A stretch of 64,000 nucleotides of DNA, taken from Pseudomonadota bacterium (GTDB lineage: Bacteria; Pseudomonadota; Gammaproteobacteria; Steroidobacterales; Steroidobacteraceae). Positions 52,915 to 62,152 of the stretch are shown one piece after another; the first letter of the stretch is position 1, and each line of letters begins with the position of its first letter. The notes beneath the pieces were generated by a model. The model did no database searches, was not told the origin of the DNA, and saw only the letters and a list, made by a program, of their open reading frames with translations. The stretch is from positions 381,369 through 445,368 of the forward strand of contig JADIYJ010000003.1 in the NCBI GenBank assembly GCA_016705325.1, read 5' to 3'. The translations under genes were made by a program, and so were the position numbers.

Positions 52915-53772
52915 GTGACTAACCAATCCGGACCTGCCGCAGCCTCCGCTCCGGCGGTCCAATCGCCATCGATTGCCGTCCTGCGCGGCGTCCATTTTGC
53001 CGTGGACTCCGGCAAGATCGTGTTCAGTGGGCTCGACATCGAGATCGGCCGCGGCGCCGTCACGGCCATCATGGGGCCGAGCGGCACGGGCAAGACCACT
53101 CTTTTGAAGCTCATCACCGGGCAGGTAGGCGCCGACCGCGGCCAGGTGGTCGTGGACGGCCACGACGTGGCCAGGCTGAACCGCAAGCAGATTTATGCCC
53201 TGCGCCGGCGCATGGGCATGCTGTTCCAGAACGGCGCGTTGCTGACGGACCTCGACGTGTTCGAGAACGTCGCATTCCCGCTGCGCGAACACACCCGGCT
53301 GCCCGAGCGCCTGATCCGCACCATCGTGCTGACGAAACTGCACGCGGTCGGGCTGCGTGGGGCCGCTTCTCTGTATCCGCAGCAGCTTTCCGGCGGCATG
53401 GGGCGACGTGTCGCGCTTGCCCGCGCCATCGTCATGGATCCCGAGATTCTCATCTACGACGAGCCGTTCGCGGGCCTGGATCCCATTTCGATGGGCGTGG
53501 TGCTGCGGCTCATTCGCTCGCTCAACGACGCGCTCGGCATCACCAGCATCGTGGTGACGCACGACGTACGCGAAATCTCGCAGATCGCCGACATGAGCTT
53601 CATCATTGCGGAAGGCAAGGTCGTGGCAAGCGGCACCACTGCCGAACTGCGCGACCATCCGTCGCCGATCGTGCACCAGTTCGTCGACGGACTCGCGGAC
53701 GGTCCGGTGCCGTTCCACTATCCAGCCGCCGAGTATCACGAGCAGTTGCTGGGCGGGAAGGTGTTCGCGTGA
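52915..53772 (+). CDS. mlaF: MlaF, ATPase of the phospholipid transporter MlaFEDB
   Basis: A 285-residue ABC ATPase of the Mla system, which moves phospholipids between the inner membrane and periplasmic MlaC. Walker A MGPSGTGKTTLLKLITGQ, the Mla-type signature LSGGMGRRVALARAIVMDP, Walker B ILIYDEPFAGLDPISMG. GTG at 52915 gives MTNQSGPAAASAP; the frame is open to a GTG at 52828. Neither start has a strong ribosome-binding site. The stop overlaps the mlaE start. Confidence 0.93.
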   Translation: MTNQSGPAAASAPAVQSPSIAVLRGVHFAVDSGKIVFSGLDIEIGRGAVTAIMGPSGTGKTTLLKLITGQVGADRGQVVVDGHDVARLNRKQIYALRRRMGMLFQNGALLTDLDVFENVAFPLREHTRLPERLIRTIVLTKLHAVGLRGAASLYPQQLSGGMGRRVALARAIVMDPEILIYDEPFAGLDPISMGVVLRLIRSLNDALGITSIVVTHDVREISQIADMSFIIAEGKVVASGTTAELRDHPSPIVHQFVDGLADGPVPFHYPAAEYHEQLLGGKVFA

Positions 53773-54539
53773 ACGCGATCCTGCGCGACTTCGTGCAGAG
53801 CTTCCTGGCGTTCCTGGAGCGTGTGGGTCTGCTGGTTCGTTTCGCGCTCAGGCTGGCCGTGATCCTGCCGTCGGCCCTGATGCGCCCCAGGCCCATCATC
53901 GAACAGGTATACAACACGGGCGCGATGTCGCTGGTCATCATCATGACCTGCGGCCTGTTCATCGGCATGGTGCTCGGGATGCAGGGCTACGACCTGCTGA
54001 CGCGCTTCGGCTCCGAGGAATACCTTGGCACCGCGACCGCCGTCAGTCTGCTGCGGGAACTCGGGCCCGTCGTCACGGCTCTCCTGTTCGCCGGGCGTGC
54101 GGGCACCGCGCTCGCGGCCGAACTGGGCCTGATGCGCGCCACGGACCAGATCGCCGCAATGGAGATCATGGCCGTCGATCCCATGCGTCGCGTGGTCCTG
54201 CCGCGCTTCCTGGGGGGCGTCATCGCAATGCCGCTGCTGGTCTCGATCTTCATCGTGGTCGGCCTGTTCGGCGCGCAGCTGGTCGGCGTGGAGCTCTTCG
54301 GCGTCGATTCCGGCAGTTTCTGGTCGCAGATGCGCAGTTCCGTGGAACTCGGCGATATCCGCGAAGGGCTGGTCAAGGGCGTGGTGTTCGGAGTGGCCTG
54401 CAGCCTGATCGCGGTCTACGAAGGGTACAATGCGATGCCCACGGCCGAAGGCGTCGGGCGTGCAACGACACGAACGGTGGTCATCTCCGCCGTCGTCACG
54501 CTCATCCTCGATTACATACTCACGGCCCTGATGCTGTAG
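53769..54539 (+). CDS. mlaE: MlaE, permease of the phospholipid transporter
   Basis: A 256-residue MlaE permease with about five membrane spans. Conserved segments: VIIMTCGLFIGMVLGMQGYD, LLRELGPVVTALLFAGRAGT and LAAELGLMRATDQIAAMEIM, the last being a signature of the family, then DPMRRVVLPRFLGGVIAMPL. The GTG start at 53769 overlaps the mlaF stop. mlaD follows after eight bases. Confidence 0.95.
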   Translation: MNAILRDFVQSFLAFLERVGLLVRFALRLAVILPSALMRPRPIIEQVYNTGAMSLVIIMTCGLFIGMVLGMQGYDLLTRFGSEEYLGTATAVSLLRELGPVVTALLFAGRAGTALAAELGLMRATDQIAAMEIMAVDPMRRVVLPRFLGGVIAMPLLVSIFIVVGLFGAQLVGVELFGVDSGSFWSQMRSSVELGDIREGLVKGVVFGVACSLIAVYEGYNAMPTAEGVGRATTRTVVISAVVTLILDYILTALML

Positions 54540-54547
54540 GACGAACC

Positions 54548-55054
54548 ATGCGTTCAACGCGCGCGATCGACATTTCCACCGGACTTTTCGTGTTGCTTGG
54601 CTTCGCGGCGATCCTGTTCATGGTCACGCAGATCACGAACCGTGGATTCTCGCTGCGGAGCGACTCGTACCGGCTGCTGGCTGCATTCGAGAACATCGGC
54701 GGTCTCAAGCCGGGAGCGCCGGTCTCGATGGCTGGCGTGACGATCGGCCGGGTCGAGGATATCCAGTACGACATGAAGCTGTACAAGGCGATCGTGACGA
54801 TGCGGATCAGCGACAAGTACCGCGCCATCCCGAACGACAGCGACGCCAGCATCTACACCGCCGGCTTGCTCGGCGGCCAGTACATCGGCTTGACGCCCGG
54901 CGGTTCGGACGTGCCTTACAAGGACGGCGAGCAGGTCATCATGGCAAACGACGCCATCGTGCTCGAGAACCTGATCAGCAAGTACCTGTTCAATTCGGCA
55001 GCCACCAAGTCGGGTGAGTCGGCGGCCGCAGCGGCCCCCGCCGCGCAGGAGTGA
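54548..55054 (+). CDS. mlaD: MlaD, membrane-anchored MCE-domain lipid-binding subunit
   Basis: A 168-residue protein with one N-terminal membrane span (LFVLLGFAAILFMVTQITN) and a single MCE domain (FENIGGLKPGAPVSMAGVTI, then IYTAGLLGGQYIGLTPGG). It forms the periplasmic hexamer that relays lipids to MlaC. The C-terminal tail is Ala/Glu-rich. Length matches E. coli MlaD closely. Confidence 0.95.
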   Translation: MRSTRAIDISTGLFVLLGFAAILFMVTQITNRGFSLRSDSYRLLAAFENIGGLKPGAPVSMAGVTIGRVEDIQYDMKLYKAIVTMRISDKYRAIPNDSDASIYTAGLLGGQYIGLTPGGSDVPYKDGEQVIMANDAIVLENLISKYLFNSAATKSGESAAAAAPAAQE

Positions 55055-55769
55055 ATGCGGACATGACAGCGATGCGTGGTGACGCCGCCTGGCCGAGAAT
55101 GATCCTGGTCGCCCTGGTCGGTCTCACGCCGCTGGCACTGCCGGCGCAGACTGCTCCTGTCGCCAGGCCGGCCGCTGCAGTGCCAGGGCCTGGTCCGCAG
55201 GAACTGATGCAGAAGGCCGCGCAGGACATGCTGCGTGAGCTCGATGCGAATCGGGCTGCGATTACCAAGGATCCGACCAGGCTGCGCGGGCTGGCCGACA
55301 AGTACCTGCTGCCGCACTTCGACGTCGACTACGCGGCGCGCCTGGTGCTGGGCAAGCATTGGCGCACGGCGACTGAGGCGCAGAGGAAGCGCTTCATCGA
55401 CGCTTTCTACCAGTCGCTGATGCGCAATTACGGCGATGCAGTGGCCGAGTTCACGGCGGACCGTCTGAAGATCCAGCCGTTCAAGGGCGATCTCACCTCG
55501 GGTGCTGCAACGGTGCGCACGGAAGTGAAGCGCAGCAACGGCACGCCGGTGCCGGTCAACTACTCGATGCGCGCTACTCCTCAGGGCTGGAAGGCATGGG
55601 ACGTCACGATCGAAGGCATTTCGTACGTGAAGAATTACCGCACCGACTTCGGCGCCGAAATTGACCAGAAGGGCCTCGATGCAGTGATCGAGCGGCTCGA
55701 GGCGCAGAACCAGCGGCCGGCAAGCCGGATGCGCCGGGGACGACTCCAGCGGCCAAGGCCGGTCGCTGA
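55051..55769 (+). pseudogene. mlaC: MlaC, periplasmic phospholipid-binding protein, late frameshift
   Basis: The signal peptide (MILVALVGLTPLALPAQTA) precedes the MlaC core: AITKDPTRLRGLADKYLLPH, DVDYAARLVLGKHWRTATEA, and WDVTIEGISYVKNYRTDFGA followed by GLDAVIERLEAQNQ. Near 55720 the frame shifts by one base: the alternative frame reads AKAGR and stops at 55767-55769, the expected end, while the given frame runs on into mlaB. The fold is essentially complete before the break, so function could survive as a fusion. GTG 55051 overlaps the mlaD stop; ATG 55063 is the other candidate. Confidence 0.85.
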
Positions 55770-55797
55770 GTCGGCGGCGGCGGGCAACAGTTTCGAC

Positions 55798-56217
55798 ATG
55801 GATCAGTTCAGCATTCAGCGCGTGGCCGAGGGCCGGCTCGAGGCGAGCGGCGTGCTCGGCTATGTCACGGCCGGTCGTGCGTTGCCCGCGGGGCTGGCCC
55901 TGATCCCCAAGGGTTCCACGTGCACGATCGACCTGTCGCGCGTCACCGAGGCCGACAGCGCCGGTCTCGCCGTGCTGGTCGAATGGCTGGCGACGGCGAA
56001 GTCGCGCGGCACGGTGATTCGCTACGAATGCATCCCGGCACAGATTCTCGCGGTCGCGCGGATTTCCGAGGCTGGTGGCTGCGCCGCATCGCCTTCATCC
56101 GCGGCCGGCTCCTCGCTTTCTCTCAGCGCTTCCTCGGCCCAGTCCGCGTCGTCCCCGGACAGCTTGCCTTGCGGCGGATTGCCGTCGAAGACCAGGTACA
56201 ACCGGCGCTGCAGGTAG
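55798..56217 (+). CDS. mlaB: MlaB-like STAS domain protein
   Basis: A STAS domain of about 90 residues: MDQFSIQRVAEGRLEASGVL, then GSTCTIDLSRVTEADSAGLA and VLVEWLATAKSRGTVIRYEC, ending near ILAVARISE. MlaB binds MlaF and stabilises the MlaFEDB complex. After about 56070 the frame stays open to 56217 but reads as a serine-rich antisense of mlaA, so the true end is unclear; normal MlaB is 95-105 residues. In the given sequence it is in one frame with mlaC because of the upstream shift. Confidence 0.85.
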   Translation: MDQFSIQRVAEGRLEASGVLGYVTAGRALPAGLALIPKGSTCTIDLSRVTEADSAGLAVLVEWLATAKSRGTVIRYECIPAQILAVARISEAGGCAASPSSAAGSSLSLSASSAQSASSPDSLPCGGLPSKTRYNRRCR

Positions 56218-56927
56218 GCGTCGCGCACGAACACGTACGGGTCGTAGGTCTGTGCCAGCGTCTTGTCGAGCGGCAGGTACTGCACGCGCCTGTCGAGGAA
56301 GCTCAGCCCCAGGGAAATCCAGCGCTCCGAACCCGCGTTGTACCAGCGGAACGGCTGCGTGAAATCGTCGGCGACGCGAGCCGGCGCATCGCGCAGCGTT
56401 GCAGGACCCAGGAAGGGCAGGACCAGGAAGGGACCGGGGGGGACGCCCCACCAGCCAAGCGTCTGGCCCGAATCCTCATTGTGCTTCGGCAGGTTGGTGC
56501 CGCCCGACGCCACGTCGATCACGCCGCCCCAGCCAAGCGTGGTGTTCAGCAGGAAGCGTCCCGTGTCCTGGGCGCCTTGCTTGAACTTGCCCTGCAGGAA
56601 CTGGTTGATGATCGTCGTCGGGTTGCCCAGGTTATCGAAGAAGTTGCCGACGCCCGTCTGCACGATCTTCGGTGTGTAGTCCCGATATATCGTGGCTGCC
56701 GGCCTCAGCGCGTAGCGGTCCAGGGTGTCGTTGAACTTAAAGACGCCGCGGTTCACTCTCTCGAACGGGTCGGGATTCCGTGGACGCGGCGTGCCGTCCG
56801 CCTGCGTCGTGGCGCAGCCGCCAAGAAATGCCGTCACGGCCAGCGCGGTGAAGATACCCGCCAACCGGGAAAGCAGCAGCGGGGAAGCGCTGCGGGAAAT
56901 GCCTGGAACATCGGAAACCCTGGCCAT
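56022..56927 (-). CDS. mlaA: MlaA, outer-membrane lipoprotein for phospholipid removal
   Basis: A 301-residue VacJ/MlaA lipoprotein: lipobox in LAVTAFLGGC, then DPFERVNRGVFKFNDTLDRY, TGRFLLNTTLGWGGVIDVAS, and TLGWWGVPPGPFLVLPFLGP. MlaA removes phospholipids from the outer leaflet and passes them to MlaC. Family similarity ends near residue 255; the acidic tail and last 18 residues run antisense to mlaB for almost 200 bases, which is unusual for convergent genes. It completes the Mla pathway next to mlaFEDCB. Confidence 0.93.
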   Translation of the reverse strand: MARVSDVPGISRSASPLLLSRLAGIFTALAVTAFLGGCATTQADGTPRPRNPDPFERVNRGVFKFNDTLDRYALRPAATIYRDYTPKIVQTGVGNFFDNLGNPTTIINQFLQGKFKQGAQDTGRFLLNTTLGWGGVIDVASGGTNLPKHNEDSGQTLGWWGVPPGPFLVLPFLGPATLRDAPARVADDFTQPFRWYNAGSERWISLGLSFLDRRVQYLPLDKTLAQTYDPYVFVRDAYLQRRLYLVFDGNPPQGKLSGDDADWAEEALRESEEPAADEGDAAQPPASEIRATARICAGMHS

Positions 56928-56998
56928 GGCGGCAGAGCGACCGCCAGGTCGCTCCGCAAGCGCGGCATTCTACCGATTCGAGGCGCGTCGTCGCGCGC

Positions 56999-58543
56999 TC
57001 AGCCCGGCGCGCGCTGGCTGTCCGGTGAACGCGTGCCGTCCGGCGCCTGCCCATCCGGCGGCTGTTTCGACCGGTTGCGTTCCTTTGGCAGCCATTCGTG
57101 CACTTCCTTGAGCCGCGCCACGAACTTTGCGCGCTGCTGGTCGGTGATACTCGGCACCGACAGGGCAAGCTCGAGCTGGTTGATGGCGAGCATGAGGTCG
57201 CCACCCATCAGGTGGTATTCGGCCATGTACGAGTAAGCGTCCGCCACGTCGCCTGCCGCGTTGGCGGCCATTGCCGTCAGCCGTATCTGCTCCTGCGTCG
57301 GCGGCACGTTGTTGAACAGGTCGAGCAGCACTTCGTGGGCGCGCTTCGCGCGACCCGCCTGCATCAGGGCCTCACCGTAGCGGACCGTGACGGGCACGTT
57401 GCGCGGCGCCAGCACACGCGCGTGTTCGAGCGTCTCCAGCGCGTCCTGGGTCCTGCCGGTGGCGAGCTGCGCCTGGCCGAGCGCGGTGTGGAACGCCATC
57501 ACCTCCGGGTGCTGCTGGCGCAACCGCAAGAACGTGACCACCGCCTTGCCGGCTTCGTTGCCGTACAGCTCCGACAGGCCGCGTCCGTACGTCTGGGCGA
57601 GTGACAGGTCCGCTTCGTTGTCGCCGAGTGCCTTGTAATAGTCGCGCGGGTCGCCACTGCGCGAGACGAGCAGCACGCGGATGCGTTCCTTCATCAGCGC
57701 GTAGCTGAGGCTGTCTTTCGCGTTGACCGGCGGGTACTGCAGGGCACGGTCCTTGGATTCCGCGATGCGGTTGCTGGTGACCGGATGGGTGCGCAGCAAC
57801 TCGGGCACCCGATCCGGGCCGAGCTGGGTGCGGCGGAACATCGTGTCGAAGAACGCCGGCATCGCGTTTGGGTCGAACCCGGCGGAGGCCAGGACGCCGA
57901 TGCCGATGCGATCGGCCTCGTATTCGTTTTCGCGGGTGAAATTGATGCCTGCCTGCGCGGCCATGTTCTGGGCCGCGGTGATCGCGCCCATCGTCACATC
58001 TGAACTGCCGCCTCCGGCTGCACCCACCAGGATCGCGGCAAGCATCGCCGCCGTGGTCATCAGGTTGGCGCGCGATTGTGCCTCGAGTCCACGCGCAATG
58101 TGCCGCTGCGCGACGTGCGCCACTTCGTGCGCCAGGACCCCGGCGAGTTCGCTTTCATTGCGCGTCTCGAGCATGAGGCCCGAGTGAATGCCAACGTATC
58201 CGCCGGGCAGGGCGAACGCATTGATGGCCGGATCGCGCACGACGAAGAAATTGAAGTTGCGGTTGCCATCCTGGGCGAGGCTCGACAGCCGCAGCCCCAG
58301 GGACTGAATGTATTCATGCACTTCCGGATCGTCGAGGACCATGCCGGCCTCGCGCAGGTTGCGCATGACCATCCGGCCGATCCGGCTCTCGTCCTCGAGG
58401 CTGAGCGCCGCCTGGGCCGCGGTCCCCATTTCGGGGAGCTGGTCCTGCGAGGACGTCTGGGGCTGTGCCAGCGCCGGCAGCATGACCAGCAGGATTGCAA
58501 ACGCCGGCAGGTGGGGACGGCGCAGGATGGCGTTGAGCTTCAT
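56999..58543 (-). CDS. bepA: Periplasmic M48 metalloprotease BepA-like (YfgC)
   Basis: A 514-residue exported protease and chaperone: signal peptide (LPAFAILLVMLPALA), zinc motif HEVAH at residue 139, the third ligand in ENEYEADRIGIGVLASAGFD, and a C-terminal TPR region (AFHTALGQAQLATGRTQDAL; AMAANAAGDVADAYSYMAEY). This is the BepA/YfgC architecture, which controls LptD assembly and degrades stalled outer-membrane proteins. Confidence 0.93.
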   Translation of the reverse strand: MKLNAILRRPHLPAFAILLVMLPALAQPQTSSQDQLPEMGTAAQAALSLEDESRIGRMVMRNLREAGMVLDDPEVHEYIQSLGLRLSSLAQDGNRNFNFFVVRDPAINAFALPGGYVGIHSGLMLETRNESELAGVLAHEVAHVAQRHIARGLEAQSRANLMTTAAMLAAILVGAAGGGSSDVTMGAITAAQNMAAQAGINFTRENEYEADRIGIGVLASAGFDPNAMPAFFDTMFRRTQLGPDRVPELLRTHPVTSNRIAESKDRALQYPPVNAKDSLSYALMKERIRVLLVSRSGDPRDYYKALGDNEADLSLAQTYGRGLSELYGNEAGKAVVTFLRLRQQHPEVMAFHTALGQAQLATGRTQDALETLEHARVLAPRNVPVTVRYGEALMQAGRAKRAHEVLLDLFNNVPPTQEQIRLTAMAANAAGDVADAYSYMAEYHLMGGDLMLAINQLELALSVPSITDQQRAKFVARLKEVHEWLPKERNRSKQPPDGQAPDGTRSPDSQRAPG

Positions 58544-58588
58544 GTGCTTCCTCTGACAGGCGGCCCCGCCGAGGGTTCCTCGGGAGGC

Positions 58589-60013
58589 CTACAGCCTCTC
58601 GGAAGCGAAATCCGCGAGGCGCGAACGCTCGCCGCGGGTCAGCGTGATGTGGCCGTAATGGCGCCAGCCGCGGAAGCGGTTCACGACGTAAGTCAGGCCG
58701 CAGGTGGTCTCCGAAAGGTACGGGGAATCGATCTGGGCGATGTTGCCGAGGCAGACGAGCTTGGTGCCGGGGCCGGCCCTGGTGACCAGCGCCTTCATCT
58801 GCTTGGGCGTCAGGTTCTGCGCCTCGTCCAGGATCAGGTAGCGGTTCAGGAACGTGCGGCCGCGCATGAAATTGAGCGAGCGGATCTTGATGCGGTTGCG
58901 CAGCAGGTCGTTGGTGGCGGCGCGGCCCCAGCTGCCGCCCTCCTGGCTCTGCGTCAGGACTTCGAGGTTGTCCATCAGCGCGCCCATCCAGGGCTCCATC
59001 TTTTCCTCTTCCGTGCCTGGCAGGAAGCCGATGTCCTCGCCCAGCGGGATCGTCACGCGCGTCATGATGATCTCGGTGAAACGATTGGTTTCGAGCGCCT
59101 GCGACAGGCCCGCGGCCAGCGTCAGCAGCGTCTTGCCCGTGCCCGCGGGACCGAGGATCGTGACGAAGTCGATTTCAGGGTCGAGCAGCAGGTTGAGCGC
59201 GAAGTTCTGCTCGCGATTGCGCGCGCTGATGCCCCAGACACCGTGGCGCTCGCTGCGGTAGTCGCGCGCCACTTCAATGACGGCAGACTCGCCTTCGATC
59301 GAACGCACGATGCCTTCGAGGCCGTGATCGTCGCCCTGGTAGACGAATTGATTGGGCGCCCAGTCGGCAACCAGCTTGTTGCGCACGCGGTAGAACGTGC
59401 GGCCGCCGGCCTCGTGCCAGGACTCGAGCTTGCGGCCTGCCTTGTCCCAGAAGTTGCCGGGCAGCTTCTCGATGCCGGTGTAGAGCAGGTCGGCGTCCTC
59501 GATCGTCTTGTCGCTGTAGTAGTCCTCGGCTCGCACGCCGAGGATGGCGGCCTTGATGCGCAGGTTGATGTCCTTCGACACCAGCGTGACGCGCGCATCG
59601 CGGTGTTCCTGCTGCAGCGCGAGCGTCTGCGCGAGAATCGCGTTGTCGGCACCGTGGCCGGGCAGGGTGGCGGGCAGGTTGCCGTTGAGTTGCCGGGTCT
59701 GGAAATAGAGCCGGCCACTTGGCGGCTTCTTGCCGCCTGGAGTGAACTTGGCCGAGGGCAGTTCGATGCCGTGATCGATCTGCAGCTTGTTCGAGTTCGC
59801 CATCAGCTCGTCGAGAAAGCGGCTGACCTGGCGCACGTTGCGGGCGGCCTCCGACAGCCCCTTCTTGCCGGCGTCGAGTTCTTCGAGCACGGTCATCGGG
59901 ATGAAGATGTCGTGCTCCTCGAACCGGAAGATGGCCGAGGGGTCGTGCATCATGACGTTGGTGTCGAGAACGTAGATCCTGCGCGGTTCGATCTGCTTCC
60001 GGGTCTTGGCCAA
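58589..60013 (-). CDS. PhoH-family protein with N-terminal PIN domain
   Basis: A 474-residue protein with a PIN nuclease-like domain (residues 10-150, IYVLDTNVMMHDPSAIFRF) and a C-terminal PhoH ATPase: Walker A GPAGTGKTLLTLAAGL, Walker B RYLILDEAQNLTPKQMKAL and TRAGPGTKLVCLGNIAQIDS. PIN-PhoH proteins of this kind couple ATP-driven RNA unwinding with RNA cleavage in actinobacterial relatives. The TTG at 60013 is the only start that keeps the PIN domain. Confidence 0.92.
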   Translation of the reverse strand: MAKTRKQIEPRRIYVLDTNVMMHDPSAIFRFEEHDIFIPMTVLEELDAGKKGLSEAARNVRQVSRFLDELMANSNKLQIDHGIELPSAKFTPGGKKPPSGRLYFQTRQLNGNLPATLPGHGADNAILAQTLALQQEHRDARVTLVSKDINLRIKAAILGVRAEDYYSDKTIEDADLLYTGIEKLPGNFWDKAGRKLESWHEAGGRTFYRVRNKLVADWAPNQFVYQGDDHGLEGIVRSIEGESAVIEVARDYRSERHGVWGISARNREQNFALNLLLDPEIDFVTILGPAGTGKTLLTLAAGLSQALETNRFTEIIMTRVTIPLGEDIGFLPGTEEEKMEPWMGALMDNLEVLTQSQEGGSWGRAATNDLLRNRIKIRSLNFMRGRTFLNRYLILDEAQNLTPKQMKALVTRAGPGTKLVCLGNIAQIDSPYLSETTCGLTYVVNRFRGWRHYGHITLTRGERSRLADFASERL

Positions 60014-60067
60014 GTCGGGCTCCGCTGCTGTGGTGGGGCGGCAAGGTTGCGGTGTACGGCCGACGCG

Positions 60068-60541
60068 TCAGAGCGCAGCCGCAGCGGCGAGCACTTCGTC
60101 CGCATGACCGGGCACCTTGACCTTCCGCCACTCGCGGCGCAGGACACCTTTGGCATCGATCAGGAACGTGCTGCGTTCGACACCCATGTACTTCCGGCCG
60201 TACATGCTTTTTTCCTTCCACACGTCGAAGAGCTGGCACACGGCCTTGTCTTCGTCGGCGAGCAGCGGGAACGTGAAGCCGTACCTGGCGATGAACCTGT
60301 CGTGCGACGCGACGCTGTCCGGCGAGACGCCGACGATTTCCGTGCCGGCCTTGCTGAATTTCGCGTGCAGGTCGCGGAAGGCTTCGCCTTCCCTGCTGCA
60401 GCCCGACGTGTTGTCCCTGGGGTAGAAGTACACGACGAGGTTGCTGCCGGCAGCATCGGCCAGCTGCCATTTCCGGCCACCGCTCGCGGCAGCGCAGAAG
60501 GCGGGGACCTTGCGGTCGAGCATGACGGTCTTTTCAGGCAT
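60068..60541 (-). CDS. bcp: Peroxiredoxin of the Bcp/PrxQ family
   Basis: A 157-residue AhpC/TSA-fold peroxidase: NLVVYFYPRDNTSGCSREGE with the peroxidatic cysteine, EIVGVSPDSVASHDRFIARY, FPLLADEDKAVCQLFDVW and GVERSTFLIDAKGVLRREWR. It detoxifies hydroperoxides in the cytoplasm. The second cysteine usually found five residues after the first in E. coli Bcp is Glu here; a cysteine in AVCQLFD is the other candidate. It lies 12 bases after gcvR; dapA-gcvR-bcp linkage is conserved in gammaproteobacteria. Confidence 0.93.
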   Translation of the reverse strand: MPEKTVMLDRKVPAFCAAASGGRKWQLADAAGSNLVVYFYPRDNTSGCSREGEAFRDLHAKFSKAGTEIVGVSPDSVASHDRFIARYGFTFPLLADEDKAVCQLFDVWKEKSMYGRKYMGVERSTFLIDAKGVLRREWRKVKVPGHADEVLAAAAAL

Positions 60542-60553
60542 GAGTTGCGTGGC

Positions 60554-61084
60554 TCAGGACTTCAGGGGTTCGAGGATGGCGTCGAGATTCATGTGGTCGC
60601 AGAGATCCATGAACTCTTCGCGCAGCGCGGCAATGTGGATCCGCGTCGGCACGTGGATAACCATGTACACGGAGAACATCGGGGCGCCCGTGTGCGCGGC
60701 GTTGTACGTGCGGGTGCTGATGTCACCCACGTCGATGCCGCGCGATGAGAAAAAGCCGGACAGGGCGTGCAATACGCCCGGCTGGTCGAGGCACACGACA
60801 TCGACCGTGTAGCTGATCATGTCGACCCGGGGTGGACGCTGCTCGGTACGGCGCACCGTGATCGTCAGGCCGGAGGCTTCACCGAGCTTGGCGAGTTCGC
60901 CTTCGAGCTTGGCCAGCGTGTGCCAGTTGCCCGCGACCAGCAGCAACATGGCGAACTCGTTGCCAAGCGCCGTCATGCGGCTTTCGAGGACGTTGCCGCC
61001 ACATTCGACGACCACGCGGGTCAGGTCATAGACCAGCCCGGTCCGGTCGTTGCCAATGGCGCAGATCGCGATCAGTTGCTTCAT
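60554..61084 (-). CDS. gcvR: Glycine cleavage system regulator-like ACT protein
   Basis: A 176-residue protein of two ACT domains: AICAIGNDRTGLVYDLTRVV at the start and YTVDVVCLDQPGVLHALSGF followed by SSRGIDVGDISTRTY in the second. This matches GcvR, which in E. coli binds glycine and antagonises GcvA. No gcv gene is in the window. It is divergent from dapA and followed by bcp. Confidence 0.88.
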   Translation of the reverse strand: MKQLIAICAIGNDRTGLVYDLTRVVVECGGNVLESRMTALGNEFAMLLLVAGNWHTLAKLEGELAKLGEASGLTITVRRTEQRPPRVDMISYTVDVVCLDQPGVLHALSGFFSSRGIDVGDISTRTYNAAHTGAPMFSVYMVIHVPTRIHIAALREEFMDLCDHMNLDAILEPLKS

Positions 61085-61200
61085 GGATGCCTGGACTCAG
61101 TGTATCGGCGCCGCTCGGGCGCGTGTACCGTGATTTTGCCTTGCTTCGCTGCTTTCCGCTTGCGTAGCATGAGCAGTCTTCCCGCCGAGGCCCCCGCAGA

Positions 61201-62082
61201 ATGTTCCAAGGCAGCATCCCAGCGCTCGTGACGCCAATGCGCGCCGACGGGGCGGTCGATTTCAAGGCCTGGGAGCGCCTGCTGGATTTTCACGTCGCCG
61301 AGGGCACGGACGCCATCGTCGTCGCCGGCACGACCGGGGAGTCTCCGACGCTGGAACCGGCCGAGGTCGCGGAACTGGTCCGGCGCGCCAAAGCACGTGT
61401 CGCCGGTCGCCTGCCGGTCATCGCGGGCAGTGGCACGAATTCCACGACGAAGAGCATCGCGCTGTCGCGTGAACTGGCCGCCGCCGGCGCCGACGGGCTG
61501 CTCACGGTCGTCCCGTACTACAACCGACCCACCCAGGAAGGCCTGTACCGGCACTTCATTGCCATTGCCGATTCGGTCGACTTGCCGGTCATTCTCTACA
61601 ACGTGCCGGGTCGCACCGTGTGCGACATGCTGCCTGCGACGGTCGTGCGGCTGTCCGGGCATGCGCGGATCGCGGGCATCAAGGAGGCGACAGGCGACAT
61701 GTCGCGAGCCGAATCGATCCTTGGCGCTGCCAGGCCCGGCTTCCTGCTGCTGAGCGGCGACGATCCGACGGCCGCCGAACTGATGAAGCGAGGCGCCCGT
61801 GGCGTGATTTCGGTGACAGCCAATGTTGCTCCACGGGCGATGCACGACATGTGCATGGCGGCGCTCGAAGGCCGGCATGCGGAGGCAGCCGCACTCAACG
61901 AGCGGCTGATGCCGCTGCACCTGGCAATGTTCGTCGAACCGAACCCGATCCCGGTCAAGTGGGCCGTGTCCCGGCTGGGGCTGATGGAGCGGGGTATTCG
62001 CTTGCCGCTGACCCCGTTATCGGAGCGTCTGGAGGCGGATTTGCTGGCCGCCATGAAGTCTGCGGGCGTGACGACTGCCTGA
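61201..62082 (+). CDS. dapA: 4-hydroxy-tetrahydrodipicolinate synthase
   Basis: A 293-residue TIM-barrel enzyme condensing pyruvate with aspartate semialdehyde for lysine and diaminopimelate synthesis. Motifs: MFQGSIPALVTPMRADGAVD, AGTTGESPTLEPAEVAELV, the catalytic Tyr in LLTVVPYYNRPTQEGLYRHF, VILYNVPGRT, and the Schiff-base Lys in IAGIKEATGDMSR. The ATG at 61201 gives the standard N-terminus. Confidence 0.97.
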   Translation: MFQGSIPALVTPMRADGAVDFKAWERLLDFHVAEGTDAIVVAGTTGESPTLEPAEVAELVRRAKARVAGRLPVIAGSGTNSTTKSIALSRELAAAGADGLLTVVPYYNRPTQEGLYRHFIAIADSVDLPVILYNVPGRTVCDMLPATVVRLSGHARIAGIKEATGDMSRAESILGAARPGFLLLSGDDPTAAELMKRGARGVISVTANVAPRAMHDMCMAALEGRHAEAAALNERLMPLHLAMFVEPNPIPVKWAVSRLGLMERGIRLPLTPLSERLEADLLAAMKSAGVTTA

Positions 62083-62152
62083 TTCCGGCCGTGCCTGGGA
62101 TGAGAGGCTACTAGCCGGGTGCACTACGGCCGTGTACCCTTCCGCCCCCTGC

